DNA of 64,000 nucleotides from Bradyrhizobium sp. PSBB068 (lineage in GTDB: Bacteria; Pseudomonadota; Alphaproteobacteria; Rhizobiales; Xanthobacteraceae). The position numbers and the translations under genes were made by a program. Location of the stretch: contig CP069300.1 of the NCBI GenBank assembly GCA_016839165.1, positions 682,001-746,000 on the forward strand. The letters are read 5' to 3'. Under the pieces are notes generated by a model that saw nothing but the letters and a program-made list of their open reading frames with translations, made no database searches and was not told the DNA's origin. Of this stretch, positions 16,592 to 24,439 are shown in pieces (the first letter of the stretch is position 1; each line of letters opens with the position of its first letter).

Positions 16592-18211
16592 ATGCAGGGC
16601 GGCGCTGCAGGATCGGCTTACCGCGGCAGGACCGCCTCGATCGGCTTTGCCCATGGTCCGCTGGTCCGGGTCGATGCGGGCGCGGGCGGCGAGCGGGTGG
16701 CCGGCACGCTGGTCGAGGAGGCGCTCGCGCTGCGCAAGGCGATCGATCTCGCCAGCGGGCAGATCGCCGATCTTGCCGCCAGCGCCGGCGGCGAAGCTGC
16801 TCAGATCCTCGAATTCCAGGTCGCGCTGCTGGAGGACGAGGACCTGATCGAGGCGATCTTCGCGTCGATCGGCGAAGGCCGGCCGGCCGATGTTGCCTGG
16901 CGTTCGACGCTCGACGAGCAGATCGCGGAGTACAATTCGGCGGCGGATGAGTATCTGCAGGCGCGCTCGTCGGACCTTGCCGACCTGCGCGACCGCGTGG
17001 TCCACATCCTGCGTGGCGACGCGGGCGAGCCGCTGAAGATCCCGAGCGGAGGCGTCGTCTGTGCCGACGACCTGCCGCCGTCGCGCTTCCTGGAGATCGA
17101 CTGGTCCGGTGGCGGCGGCCTGGCGCTGCTGCACGGCAGTCCGACCAGCCATGTCGCCATGCTGGCGCGGGCGCGCGGCATCCCGATGGTGGTGCAGCTC
17201 GGCGCCATTCCGGATGCCGGCGCCACGGCGCTGCTCGACGGCGAAGGCGCGACGCTGGAGCTCGATCCCAGCGCCGAGCAGGTGCGCATCTTCGAGAAGC
17301 GGCGCGAGAGCCATCGCAAGAGCCGGGCATCGGCCCGCGCGATCCTGCGGCGGCCGACGGCCTCGTGGCGCGGCGAGCACATCAAGCTCCTGATCAACAT
17401 CCAGCGCGTCGACGACCTCGAACATGCGGATGCGCAATACGCCGACGGCATCGGCCTGATGCGGACGGAATTCCTGCTCGCCGGACGGAGCGAGCTGCCG
17501 GACGAGGAGACCCAGTTCCAGGCCTATGACGCGGTGTTGCGCTGGGCCGGCCAGCGGCCCGTGACGATCCGCACCTTCGACGCCGGCGGCGACAAGCCGG
17601 TGCCCGGCTTCACCTTCGACGGCGAAGCCAATCCGTTCCTCGGCGTCCGTGGCTTGCGGCTTTGCCTCGCCCGGCCCGAGATCTTTGCCGTTCAGCTCCG
17701 CGCGCTGGCCCGCGCCGCGGTGCGCGGCAATCTCAAGGTCATGTTCCCGATGGTGACGCAGGCCGACGAGCTCGAGGCGGGGCGGAAGCTGTTCGCCGAC
17801 GTCGTGCAGCGCTTGCAGGCGGACGGCATTGCCGCGATGCTCCCGGAGCTCGGAATCATGGTCGAGGTTCCGGCGGCGGCCCTGGCGATATCGAGCTTCA
17901 AGGCGGCATTCTTCTCGATCGGCTCGAACGATCTCGCGCAATATGTTTTGGCTTGCGATCGTTCCAACGGAGCTCTCGCCCCCCTGATGGACCCCCTGCA
18001 TCCCGCAGTGCTCGAACTGATTTCGCGGACCGCGGAGCACGGCCGCCGCGCTGGAATAAGCGTCAGCCTGTGCGGCGACATGGCCGGCGATCCGCGCTGC
18101 CTTCCAGCGCTGCTGAATTGCGGCCTGCGCGAATTGTCGGTGAACGCCTCGGCACTGGCGCAGATCAAGCACACCATCGACCGGCTGAGCAGCGGAGGCA
18201 GTGTTGGCTGA
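16592..18211 (+). CDS. ptsI: PEP-protein phosphotransferase (PTS Enzyme I)
   Basis: 539 aa from the ATG at 16592, which has GGAG upstream; an in-frame ATG at 16577 overlaps the HPr stop. Domain order is standard. The N-terminal domain has the phosphohistidine in 'GSPTSHVAMLARARGIPMV' (His187). The C-terminal PEP-binding barrel has 'GIGLMRTEFL', 'IRTFDAGGDKP' and the acid/base Cys in 'SLCGDMAGD'. It takes phosphate from PEP and hands it to HPr. No GAF domain is present, unlike the PTS-Ntr PtsP. Its neighbours suggest it is dedicated to dihydroxyacetone phosphorylation. It overlaps the next gene by 8 bases. Confidence 0.92.
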   Translation: MQGGAAGSAYRGRTASIGFAHGPLVRVDAGAGGERVAGTLVEEALALRKAIDLASGQIADLAASAGGEAAQILEFQVALLEDEDLIEAIFASIGEGRPADVAWRSTLDEQIAEYNSAADEYLQARSSDLADLRDRVVHILRGDAGEPLKIPSGGVVCADDLPPSRFLEIDWSGGGGLALLHGSPTSHVAMLARARGIPMVVQLGAIPDAGATALLDGEGATLELDPSAEQVRIFEKRRESHRKSRASARAILRRPTASWRGEHIKLLINIQRVDDLEHADAQYADGIGLMRTEFLLAGRSELPDEETQFQAYDAVLRWAGQRPVTIRTFDAGGDKPVPGFTFDGEANPFLGVRGLRLCLARPEIFAVQLRALARAAVRGNLKVMFPMVTQADELEAGRKLFADVVQRLQADGIAAMLPELGIMVEVPAAALAISSFKAAFFSIGSNDLAQYVLACDRSNGALAPLMDPLHPAVLELISRTAEHGRRAGISVSLCGDMAGDPRCLPALLNCGLRELSVNASALAQIKHTIDRLSSGGSVG

Positions 18212-18626
18212 CACGGCGGCGGATGAAGCACCCGAAGCCGGCGCGGTTGCGGCCTACAAGCGCATCTTCAAGGAAGTGCTTGAGAGCCGCCCGTCGGGGA
18301 TGCGGCTGCGTCTGGCGCATGCCATCGGCAAGAACCGCAGCTTCGTCAGCCAGATCAGCAACCCGGCCTATCCGGTGCCGATCCCGGTACAGCATCTCAA
18401 CACGATCTTCGATGTCTGCCACTTCCCGCCGCAGGCGAAGGCCGCCTTTCTGCGCGCCTATGCGCGGGCGCATCCGCGCCGTGTCGGCCGGCTGAGCGAG
18501 GGATCGCACGAGCGGACGCTGACGCTGCATCTGCCGGATCTCGGCAGCGCCAAGCGCAATGCCGAGCTCGACACGCTGCTGCAGGAATTCACGCGGCGCC
18601 TGATCGGCATCATGCGGGAAAAATAG
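18204..18626 (+). CDS. Putative helix-turn-helix regulator of the dha operon
   Basis: 140 aa from a TTG at 18204, preceded by GGAGG at about 5 bases; a GTG at 18201 is an alternative. Residues about 30-75, 'RLRLAHAIGKNRSFVSQISNP' onward, resemble a Cro/C1-like helix-turn-helix where 'KNRSFVSQI' would be the recognition helix. The C-terminal half has no known domain. It overlaps ptsI by 8 bases and precedes dhaK by about 130 bp, so it is well placed to control the pathway. DNA binding is inferred from shape only. Confidence 0.6.
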   Translation: MADTAADEAPEAGAVAAYKRIFKEVLESRPSGMRLRLAHAIGKNRSFVSQISNPAYPVPIPVQHLNTIFDVCHFPPQAKAAFLRAYARAHPRRVGRLSEGSHERTLTLHLPDLGSAKRNAELDTLLQEFTRRLIGIMREK

Positions 18627-18639
18627 GCGAGAACGCCAC

Positions 18640-18738
18640 CAAAGCGTTTTCGAGCGAAGCGGATACCGGTTCGCGTGAAGAAAGCGCGTCAAAACAAGAA
18701 TCTGGAGCTTCGTTCCGATTGATCGGAACGAAGCTTCG
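18640..18738. repeat. Dispersed repeat (GCGTTTTCGAGCGAAG type) with perfect hairpin
   Basis: The left part, GCGTTTTCGAGCGAAGCGG with a following GTTCGCGT..AAAGCGCGTC, is repeated in shorter form at 60018. The right part holds a perfect 14-bp stem, AGCTTCGTTCCGAT (18706-18719) with ATCGGAACGAAGCT (18722-18735). It fills the gap before dhaK, ending about 20 bp from its start. Confidence 0.65.
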
Positions 18739-18758
18739 GACGAAGCGGGGAGGACACC

Positions 18759-19742
18759 ATGAAGAAGTTCATCAATGCGGTCGACAACGTGCTCGCCGAG
18801 AGCCTCGATGGCTTTGCGGCCGCGCATGCCGATCTGGTCGCGCTGGGCGCCGAGCGCAAATTCGTGCGCCGCCGCGAGCCGAACCGCAACAAGGTCGCGC
18901 TGGTCTCGGGCGGCGGCAGCGGGCATGAGCCGCTGCATGCCGGCTTCGTCGGCCACGGCATGCTGGATGCGGCCTGTCCCGGACGGGTGTTCACCTCGCC
19001 GACGCCGGACCAGATCGTCGAGGCCGCGCAGGCGGTCGCGGGCGATGCCGGGGTGCTGTTCATCGTCAAGAACTATGCCGGCGACCGCATGAATTTCGAG
19101 ATGGCGGCCGAGATCGCCGAAGGCAAGACCGCCACCATCGTGACCGATGACGACGTCGCGGTCGAGAAATCGACCTACAGCATCGGACGCCGCGGCGTCG
19201 CCGGCACCTTGATCGTCGAGAAGATCGTTGGCGCTGCCGCCGAGAAGGGCGCCGATCTTGCGACCTGCGTCGCGCTCGGCGAGCGCGTCAACGCGCGGAC
19301 CCGTTCGATGGGCGTGGCGCTGACCAGCTGCACGGTGCCTGCCGCGGGCACGCCGACCTTCGCGCTCGGCGAGGACGAGATGGAGATGGGCGTCGGCATC
19401 CACGGCGAGCCGGGCCGCCGCCGCGTCAAACTCGCAGCGGCCGACGCGATCGCATCGGAGATGACGACAGCCATTGCAGAGGATCTCGCGGCCCCCGCCG
19501 GCTCCGAGGCCCTGCTGCTGGTCAACGGCTTCGGCGGCACCCCGACGATCGAGCTCTATCTGATGTACAACGCCGCGCGCCGCATGCTCGAGCAGCGCGG
19601 CCTGCGCATCGTGCGCTCGCTGGTCGGCAGCTACGTCACCTCGCTCGACATGGCCGGCTGCTCGCTCACGGTGAGCCTGCTCGATGCCGAGACGACGGCG
19701 CTGTGGGACGCCCCGGTGCGCACGGCCGCATTGAAATGGTGA
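18759..19742 (+). CDS. dhaK: Dihydroxyacetone kinase subunit DhaK (substrate-binding)
   Basis: 327 aa, close to the family norm of about 330-355. The phosphate-loop-like 'SGGGSGHEPLHAGFVG' occurs at residues 50-65. 'EMGVGIHGEPG' contains His216, the counterpart of the His that forms a hemiaminal bond with dihydroxyacetone in E. coli DhaK. 'LLLVNGFGGTPTIELYLM' is also typical. A GGGAGG ribosome site precedes the ATG. Unlike most operons, dhaK lies at the far end of the cluster, separated from dhaL by dhaM, HPr, Enzyme I and a regulator. Confidence 0.93.
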   Translation: MKKFINAVDNVLAESLDGFAAAHADLVALGAERKFVRRREPNRNKVALVSGGGSGHEPLHAGFVGHGMLDAACPGRVFTSPTPDQIVEAAQAVAGDAGVLFIVKNYAGDRMNFEMAAEIAEGKTATIVTDDDVAVEKSTYSIGRRGVAGTLIVEKIVGAAAEKGADLATCVALGERVNARTRSMGVALTSCTVPAAGTPTFALGEDEMEMGVGIHGEPGRRRVKLAAADAIASEMTTAIAEDLAAPAGSEALLLVNGFGGTPTIELYLMYNAARRMLEQRGLRIVRSLVGSYVTSLDMAGCSLTVSLLDAETTALWDAPVRTAALKW

Positions 19743-19809
19743 ATGCTGCCATGGTCGGCAGCCACGAGCTTCGTTGAACCAATCCGCCTTCGCCAAGGCT
19801 CCGGGGCGA

Positions 19810-19882
19810 CAGCCTTCGCTGCTTCGCATCGATGGAAGCGCGTCGGGCTTGCCGAGCCGTAGCTGCGAAGCAACGAAGGCTG
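19810..19882. repeat. Near-perfect 19-bp inverted repeat next to tRNA-Leu
   Basis: CAGCCTTCGCTGCTTCGCA (19810-19828) is mirrored by TGCGAAGCAACGAAGGCTG (19864-19882) with one mismatch. The right arm touches the 3' CCA end of the minus-strand tRNA gene. It may fold into the 3' trailer of the tRNA transcript or be a dispersed palindrome; there is no T-run. Confidence 0.65.
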
Positions 19883-19965
19883 GTGCCCCTGGCCGGAATC
19901 GAACCAGCACTCCTTGCGGAACTCGATTTTGAGTCGAGCGCGTCTACCAGTTCCGCCACAGGGGC
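19881..19965 (-). tRNA. tRNA-Leu (anticodon CAA)
   Basis: 85 nt with encoded CCA. On the minus strand the acceptor GCCCCTG pairs with CAGGGGC followed by A and CCA. The anticodon stem CTCGA/TCGAG encloses the loop CTCAAAA, giving CAA and decoding UUG. A T-arm GGTTCGATTCC and a long variable arm (class II) are visible, as expected for leucine. Confidence 0.93.
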
Positions 19966-20159
19966 ATTCGCGATGGTCCAGGCCGGGAGCGGCCGGGGGT
20001 CACGAAGCGCGGCGGACTATAGCGGGCGGCCCGTCACGGTCAACCCGCGCGGATGTGATTGTCCCGTGCCTCGACAGCGGTATTTTCACGCGATACGACC
20101 CGGATCGAGCATGGAGCGGGGCCATGGCCCTCCCGGATGATGCTCGCAGGAGGACCGCC

Positions 20160-20696
20160 GTGACGACCGCCACCGCCCATCCGTCGCATGCTTCCGCCAC
20201 CGGCAATCCTGCGCTGACCTCGGCCCTGGCGATTGCCGTGATCGCTGCGGCGACGCTGGCCGGCGCCTGGTTCTTCCAGCTGGTGCTGGAGATCATGCCC
20301 TGTCCGCTCTGCCTCGAGCAGCGCTATGCCTATTATCTCGCGGTCCCGCTCGGCGCCCTGGTGGCGATCGCGGCCGCCCGCGGTGCGGCGCGTCCGGTGC
20401 TGCTCGCCGGCCTTGCGATCCTCGGCCTCGCCGCGCTCGCCAATGCCGGGCTCGGCGCCTATCACGCCGGCGTCGAATGGGGGCTCTGGCAGGGGCCGAC
20501 CGATTGCACCGGCCCGATGGTGGATTTCGGCAAGGCCGGCTCGCTGCTGGATCAGCTCGACAAGGTCAAGGTGGTCCGCTGCGATGAGGTGCAGTGGCGC
20601 CTCCTCGGCATCTCGCTCGCAGGCTACAACGTGCTGATCTCGCTCTTGATGGCCGCGATCGCCGGCTGGGGCGTGGTGCGGGCTGCGAAGGCCTGA
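20160..20696 (+). CDS. dsbB: Disulfide bond formation protein B
   Basis: 178 aa from the GTG at 20160, which has AGGAGG 5-6 bases upstream; an upstream ATG at 20124 lacks such a site. Four membrane segments are visible. The quinone-linked pair is in 'MPCPLCLEQRYAYYL' (Cys48, Cys51). A second periplasmic pair lies in 'GPTDCTGP' and 'KVVRCDEVQ'. DsbB re-oxidises DsbA with ubiquinone. A DsbA-like gene sits 6 kb away at 27088. Confidence 0.92.
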   Translation: MTTATAHPSHASATGNPALTSALAIAVIAAATLAGAWFFQLVLEIMPCPLCLEQRYAYYLAVPLGALVAIAAARGAARPVLLAGLAILGLAALANAGLGAYHAGVEWGLWQGPTDCTGPMVDFGKAGSLLDQLDKVKVVRCDEVQWRLLGISLAGYNVLISLLMAAIAGWGVVRAAKA

Positions 20697-20721
20697 GGTC
20701 CAACCGCCCGCTTCCCGTGAT

Positions 20722-20825
20722 CCGTCATGCTGAGGAGGCCGCGTAGCGGCCGTCTCGAAGCATGCGCGGCCAAAAGCCGGGCTGTTCATCCTTCGAGACG
20801 CGCTTCGCGCTCCTCAAGATGACGG
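20722..20825. repeat. Palindromic intergenic repeat (CCGTCATxCTGAGGAG type)
   Basis: The element starts CCGTCATGCTGAGGAGGCCGCG and ends with the mirrored GCGCTCCTCAAGATGACGG; CGTCTCGAAG/CTTCGAGACG form an inner pair. A second copy is at 46184. It lies between two convergent genes and may act as a bidirectional stem. Confidence 0.75.
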
Positions 20826-20841
20826 ACCAGCTAAGCTCCAC

Positions 20842-21927
20842 CTAATCGTCGACGTCGTCCTGCGGCCGTCCGAACAGATGGATAATGCCCGGCGTCGAGA
20901 TGGTGACGAACAGAAACCTCGACAGGTGATGCGCGCCGACGAAGATCGGGTCGATGTGCAGCGTCAGGGCCAGCGCCAGCATCGCGTCCATCGCGCCGGG
21001 CGCGAAGGCGACCACGACGTCGGCAAGCCGTACATGGGTGGTGAAGCCGATCACCGCGACGAACACGGCCGATATCAGGATGGCGATCGCAAACGAGCCG
21101 AGCCCGGCATTGACGTGGCTGAGCAGGGTCGAGGTCTTCATCCGCGCGAAACGGGTGCCGATCAGCGCGCCGATGCCGACCAGCGCGACATTGCGGAGCC
21201 AGGGCGGCAGGCCGCCATCGACCAGGCCCGAGCCGTGCAGCAGGCTGGAGGCGAGCATCGCGCCGAACATCCAGCTGGCTGGGAATTTGATCCAGCGCAA
21301 CAGGAGTGAGACGCCGATCGATCCGGCGACGAGGGCCGTGAGGCCGAACGGCGAGGCGACCGTGGTCGGCAATGGCGGCGGCGCCGCATGCGTCACCCCG
21401 GTCAGCGCCAGCACCAGCGGCAGGGCCGCGGTCAGGATGATGACCCGCATGGTTTGTACCACGGCGATCGCCGCGACGTCGGCGCCCTTCTCCGCGGCGA
21501 GGATCGTGATCTGCGAGAGCGCGCCGGGGCTGCCGGCGAGGAAGGCCGAGGTCTGGTCCCAGCCATGGACACGCTGGAGGTACAGGCTCGAGCCGAAGGT
21601 CGAGCAGAATGTCGCGAGCGCCAGGAGGGCGATGGTGAGCGGATAGGAGCTCATATGCTGCAGCAATTGCTGCGACATCAGCGAGCCTAGCGAAATGCCG
21701 AGCAGCAGCAGCACCGATTGTGTCAGCACCGGCGGCACCGCGAGCGGCCGGCCGGCCAGTGCGGCGATCCCGACTGCGCACATCGCCCCCGAGATCAGGC
21801 CGCCTGGCAATCCCGCCCACAAAAACAGCACGCCGCCTGCGGCGCCGATGACGAGGGTCTCGAGCCCGTTCAGAACTTTGCTGCGGTCGGGAATGGCCGT
21901 TGCCATCGAAGCGCGGATCAGGGTCAC
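20842..21927 (-). CDS. AbrB family membrane protein
   Basis: 361 aa, about nine to ten membrane helices in two repeated halves ('VIGAAGGVLFLWAGLPGGLISGAM' and, later, 'LVAGSIGVSLLLRWIKFPASWMFGAML'). The duplicated 'G.P.(G/S)WM.GAM' layout is typical of AbrB (PF05145, formerly labelled ammonia monooxygenase homologue). 'AGSPGALSQITILAAEKGAD' is a strongly conserved family motif. Members are thought to be transporters or regulators; the substrate is unknown. Later ATG codons are possible starts. Confidence 0.85.
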   Translation of the reverse strand: MTLIRASMATAIPDRSKVLNGLETLVIGAAGGVLFLWAGLPGGLISGAMCAVGIAALAGRPLAVPPVLTQSVLLLLGISLGSLMSQQLLQHMSSYPLTIALLALATFCSTFGSSLYLQRVHGWDQTSAFLAGSPGALSQITILAAEKGADVAAIAVVQTMRVIILTAALPLVLALTGVTHAAPPPLPTTVASPFGLTALVAGSIGVSLLLRWIKFPASWMFGAMLASSLLHGSGLVDGGLPPWLRNVALVGIGALIGTRFARMKTSTLLSHVNAGLGSFAIAILISAVFVAVIGFTTHVRLADVVVAFAPGAMDAMLALALTLHIDPIFVGAHHLSRFLFVTISTPGIIHLFGRPQDDVDD

Positions 21928-22015
21928 GCCGCCTTATGGCAAATTCGCAACCACGGGACAATTGCATCTCGCGATTGCAGCATTGCGTCCGAAAACGCGG
22001 GCACTCTTCCTTCAT

Positions 22016-22291
22016 CCTGCCCTGGAGGGGGAGAGTCGCTTCGCACGAAGCGAAGCGAATCGCACATGACGATCGAATGGCAACGTCATCGGCGGTCGGC
22101 TCCCTCTCCCGCTTGCGGGGGAGGGCTGGGGTGGGGGCTCTTTCCGCGCAATGACTCGCGGAGAGAGCCCCCACCCGCCGCGCGCCAGGCGCGCGTCGGC
22201 CTCCCCCGCAAGCGGGAGAGGCAAGGAAACTCGCGGAGAATCTCCGCACACGTCATATGTGATTGCCCTGCCCTCCAGGGGAGGGGGCAGC
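22016..22291. repeat. Composite palindromic repeat array
   Basis: Nested inverted repeats. An outer pair is CCCTGGAGGGGGAGAG near 22019 with CCCTCCAGGGGAGGG near 22270. An inner pair is CCCTCTCCCGCTTGCGGGGGAGG at 22102 with CCTCCCCCGCAAGCGGGAGAGG ending at 22221, and GGGGGCTC/GAGAGCCCCC sits within. It appears to be one dispersed element inserted inside another, between two minus-strand genes. Confidence 0.65.
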
Positions 22292-22301
22292 GTTAGCAAT
22301 C

Positions 22302-22586
22302 CTACTTCGTGCCCGCGGGCGCGGCAGCGGCGCCGCCGGACTTTTCCTTCTTGCATTCGGAACGGAATTTCTTGCGCTCCTTGCCGTGCAGGCCCTTGGC
22401 GTCGGCCTCCTTCGAGCATTCGATCGATTCGGCGGTGTGCGGCTTGGCTTCCTTGGGTGCCTTGGCCGCAGCGGCCGCCGGAGCGGCGTCCTTGGCGGCG
22501 GGCGCGGCGGTTTGCGCGAAAGCTCCGCCCATCAGCAGAAAGGAAGCAACGGCGGTTGCGGTCGCGAGCGAGGAAATCTTCGTCAT
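22302..22586 (-). CDS. PsiF-repeat family secreted protein
   Basis: 94 aa. The start at 22586 has GAGGTG 5 bases upstream and begins a Sec signal peptide (MTKISSLATATAVASFLLMGGAFA). After an Ala/Pro-rich linker the C-terminal part, 'ECSKEADAKGLHGKERKKFRSECKKE', matches the PsiF repeat: two Cys framing a GLxGxERKxF core. Periplasmic; role unknown, first linked to phosphate starvation in E. coli. Confidence 0.75.
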   Translation of the reverse strand: MTKISSLATATAVASFLLMGGAFAQTAAPAAKDAAPAAAAAKAPKEAKPHTAESIECSKEADAKGLHGKERKKFRSECKKEKSGGAAAAPAGTK

Positions 22587-22793
22587 GGGGCACCTCATGA
22601 GGGGAAAGAGGCCGAAACGTCGCGCGGCGATGCTGAACCTTGGATGAACATGCCGCGGTCCCGCCGCCACAATATTTTAGCGCCCAGGCGCGCCCGCACA
22701 TTGTCGCAAGTCGGGGTTGCGCTAGGATAATGGTCTTACGCCGATGCCCCCACGGGAAACCGACGGGAAACCAGGGATGACGGGAGACCAGGG

Positions 22794-23288
22794 ATGACCA
22801 TTCAGACCAGACTGTTGTGCGTGATTGCGGTGTCGGGCTTTGCAGCCTTTGCGGCGAGCGCGCCGGCGCAGGCCCTGACCGCGCAGGAATGCAGCGCCAA
22901 GTATCAGGCGGCCAAGTCGGCCGGCACCCTCAACGGCCAGAAGTGGAACGACTTCCGCAAGGCTCAGTGCGCCGCCGACGCGACCCCGGCTGCGGCCCCC
23001 GCTGCTGCGCCGCCGCCCGCTGCCGCCGCGCCTGCTCCGGCCGCGCCGAAGGAAGCCAAGCGGGAAGCCGCTCCCGCGGCAGCACCCGCCGCGCCGTCAG
23101 GGCCCGCCGTGTTTCCGAACGCGGTCGATCCCAAATACGCCAAGGAAACCGAGGGCAAGCAGCGCATGCACAGCTGCCTCGATCAGTACAACGCCAACAA
23201 GACCACCGGAGGCAATGGCGGCATGAAGTGGATCCAGAAGGGCGGCGGCTACTACAGCGAATGCAACAAGAAGCTCAAGGGCGCCTGA
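22794..23288 (+). CDS. Secreted Ala/Pro-rich protein with two Cys-framed motifs
   Basis: 164 aa. A Sec signal peptide (cut near 'APAQALT') is followed by 'QECSAKYQAAKSAGTLNGQKWNDFRKAQC'-type spacing (two Cys about 27 apart), a long Ala/Pro/Lys linker and a second module, 'HSCLDQYNANKTTGGNGGMKWIQKGGGYYSEC'-type spacing. The Cys pairs probably form disulfides in the periplasm. The first module resembles the PsiF-like neighbour in layout. The gene is followed by a strong terminator. Confidence 0.65.
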   Translation: MTIQTRLLCVIAVSGFAAFAASAPAQALTAQECSAKYQAAKSAGTLNGQKWNDFRKAQCAADATPAAAPAAAPPPAAAAPAPAAPKEAKREAAPAAAPAAPSGPAVFPNAVDPKYAKETEGKQRMHSCLDQYNANKTTGGNGGMKWIQKGGGYYSECNKKLKGA

Positions 23289-23314
23289 GCCCGGCCGGAG
23301 CTGACGTTTGACGA

Positions 23315-23340
23315 GCGGCCGGCGCAAGCCGGCCGCTTTT
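23315..23340 (+). terminator. Rho-independent terminator
   Basis: A perfect 9-bp stem GCGGCCGGC (23315-23323) / GCCGGCCGC (23328-23336) with a GCAA tetraloop, followed by TTTT. It ends the secreted-protein transcript and separates it from the convergent TetR gene. Confidence 0.85.
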
Positions 23341-23354
23341 CGTTGACGCCATTG

Positions 23355-23912
23355 CTATTGGCCTTCGGCCAGCAGCTTGTCCGCCGATTGCGCCAGCAGT
23401 TGCGCGCGCTTGCGCGGACCGCGCTCGAGGAACAAGAGGCTCTGGCCGAAGATGAAGCAGTAGAACAGGAAGGCCTGCGCATCGGCCGCTTCGGTTGGCA
23501 GCCCGGTGGCGCGATAGAGCTGGCCGACCTGCTTCAGCCGTGCCGCATCGACACTCGCGGCGGCTGCGGCGGCGGCCTCGTCGGTGCGCGCCCATTGCCG
23601 GATCGCGAGCTCGACCGCCATCGCCTCGGTGTTCATGCGCTCCGAATAGAGCGTGATGATCGCCTTCAACCGTTCGCGCGCGCTCGCACCGTCGAGCGCG
23701 GTCTGCTTCTCGATCGCGGCGACGCGGCCATCGCGCCAGCGCGTCAGCATGGCCTCGAGCAGCGCGGCGCGATCCTTGAAGCGGCGGTAGAAGCCGCCCT
23801 TGGTGACGCCGAGATTCTTCGCCAGCACCTCGACCCGCACGCCGTCGACGCCGCTATGGGCGAGTTCGGCAAAGCCGGCGGCGACCCAGACATCGCCCTT
23901 GCCTTCAGTCAT
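23355..23912 (-). CDS. TetR/AcrR family repressor
   Basis: 185 aa. The N-terminal helix-turn-helix is clear: 'GVRVEVLAKNLGVTKGGFYRRFKDRAALLEAML' (about residues 23-56). The C-terminal ligand domain ends in a helical region, 'AFLFYCFIFGQSLLFLERG'. It is divergent from two thioesterase genes, and two near-identical palindromes lie between, so it most likely represses itself and that pair. The ligand may be an acyl-CoA, by context. Confidence 0.9.
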   Translation of the reverse strand: MTEGKGDVWVAAGFAELAHSGVDGVRVEVLAKNLGVTKGGFYRRFKDRAALLEAMLTRWRDGRVAAIEKQTALDGASARERLKAIITLYSERMNTEAMAVELAIRQWARTDEAAAAAAASVDAARLKQVGQLYRATGLPTEAADAQAFLFYCFIFGQSLLFLERGPRKRAQLLAQSADKLLAEGQ

Positions 23913-23933
23913 GTGATCTCCGCGGAGCGGCCT

Positions 23934-23951
23934 TGATACGGTGCCGTATTG
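23934..23951. promoter_or_regulatory. TetR operator site 1
   Basis: TGATACG-GTGC-CGTATTG: the same half-site as operator 2 with changes in the last two bases only. It lies about 22 bp upstream of the tetR start on the tetR side of the gap. Confidence 0.75.
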
Positions 23952-23968
23952 CTAGCCCGCTTCCTCCC

Positions 23969-23986
23969 TGATACGCTACCGTATCA
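23969..23986. promoter_or_regulatory. TetR operator site 2
   Basis: TGATACG-CTAC-CGTATCA, a perfect 7-bp inverted repeat. Its centre is 35 bp from that of site 1, and it ends 18 bp before the thioesterase ATG with only the GGGAGG ribosome site in between. Confidence 0.8.
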
Positions 23987-24004
23987 AAATCGAGGGAGGC
24001 GACG

Positions 24005-24439
24005 ATGGAGGGCGAGGCGACCTATCGCGGCACGGTCTATCCCTGGCACTGCGACCATATCGGCCACATGAACGTCATGTGGTATGTCGGCAAATTCGAC
24101 GAGGCGAGCTGGAACATGTTCGCGCGGCTCGGCCTGACGCCGAGCTATCTGCGCGAGTCCGGCCGCGGCATGGCTGCCGTGCAGCAGAACATTGCCTACA
24201 AGCGTGAGCTGCTTGCCGGCGACCTCGTCGAGGTCAAGAGCCGGCTGATCGAGTTCCGCGACAAGTCGATCCGGATCCTGCACGAGATGCGCAACGCCGA
24301 GGCCGGTGAGATCGCCGCGTCCTGCGAGATCACCGCCGTGCACATCGACCGTGCCGCGCGCAAGGCGGTGCCGTTTGCGCCGGCGATCCGCTACGCGGCG
24401 ATGCCGCATCTCGTCCCGTCAGAACCCGTGATCGCATGA
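24005..24439 (+). CDS. Acyl-CoA thioesterase (4HBT hotdog fold)
   Basis: 144 aa. 'VYPWHCDHIGHMNVMWYVGKFDEASWNMF' is the 4-hydroxybenzoyl-CoA thioesterase motif, with Asp in the D-H-x-G-H-M-N-V block as the catalytic residue. Start at 24005 after a GGGAGG site. It overlaps the next gene by ATGA. It should hydrolyse an acyl-CoA in the cytosol; chain specificity unknown. Probably repressed by the divergent TetR. Confidence 0.85.
   Translation: MEGEATYRGTVYPWHCDHIGHMNVMWYVGKFDEASWNMFARLGLTPSYLRESGRGMAAVQQNIAYKRELLAGDLVEVKSRLIEFRDKSIRILHEMRNAEAGEIAASCEITAVHIDRAARKAVPFAPAIRYAAMPHLVPSEPVIA

Noticed and set aside
19881..19965. tRNA-Leu as an integration site for an island
   Set aside because: No integrase gene or second copy of the tRNA 3' end was seen nearby; the inverted repeat next to it looks like a dispersed palindrome.
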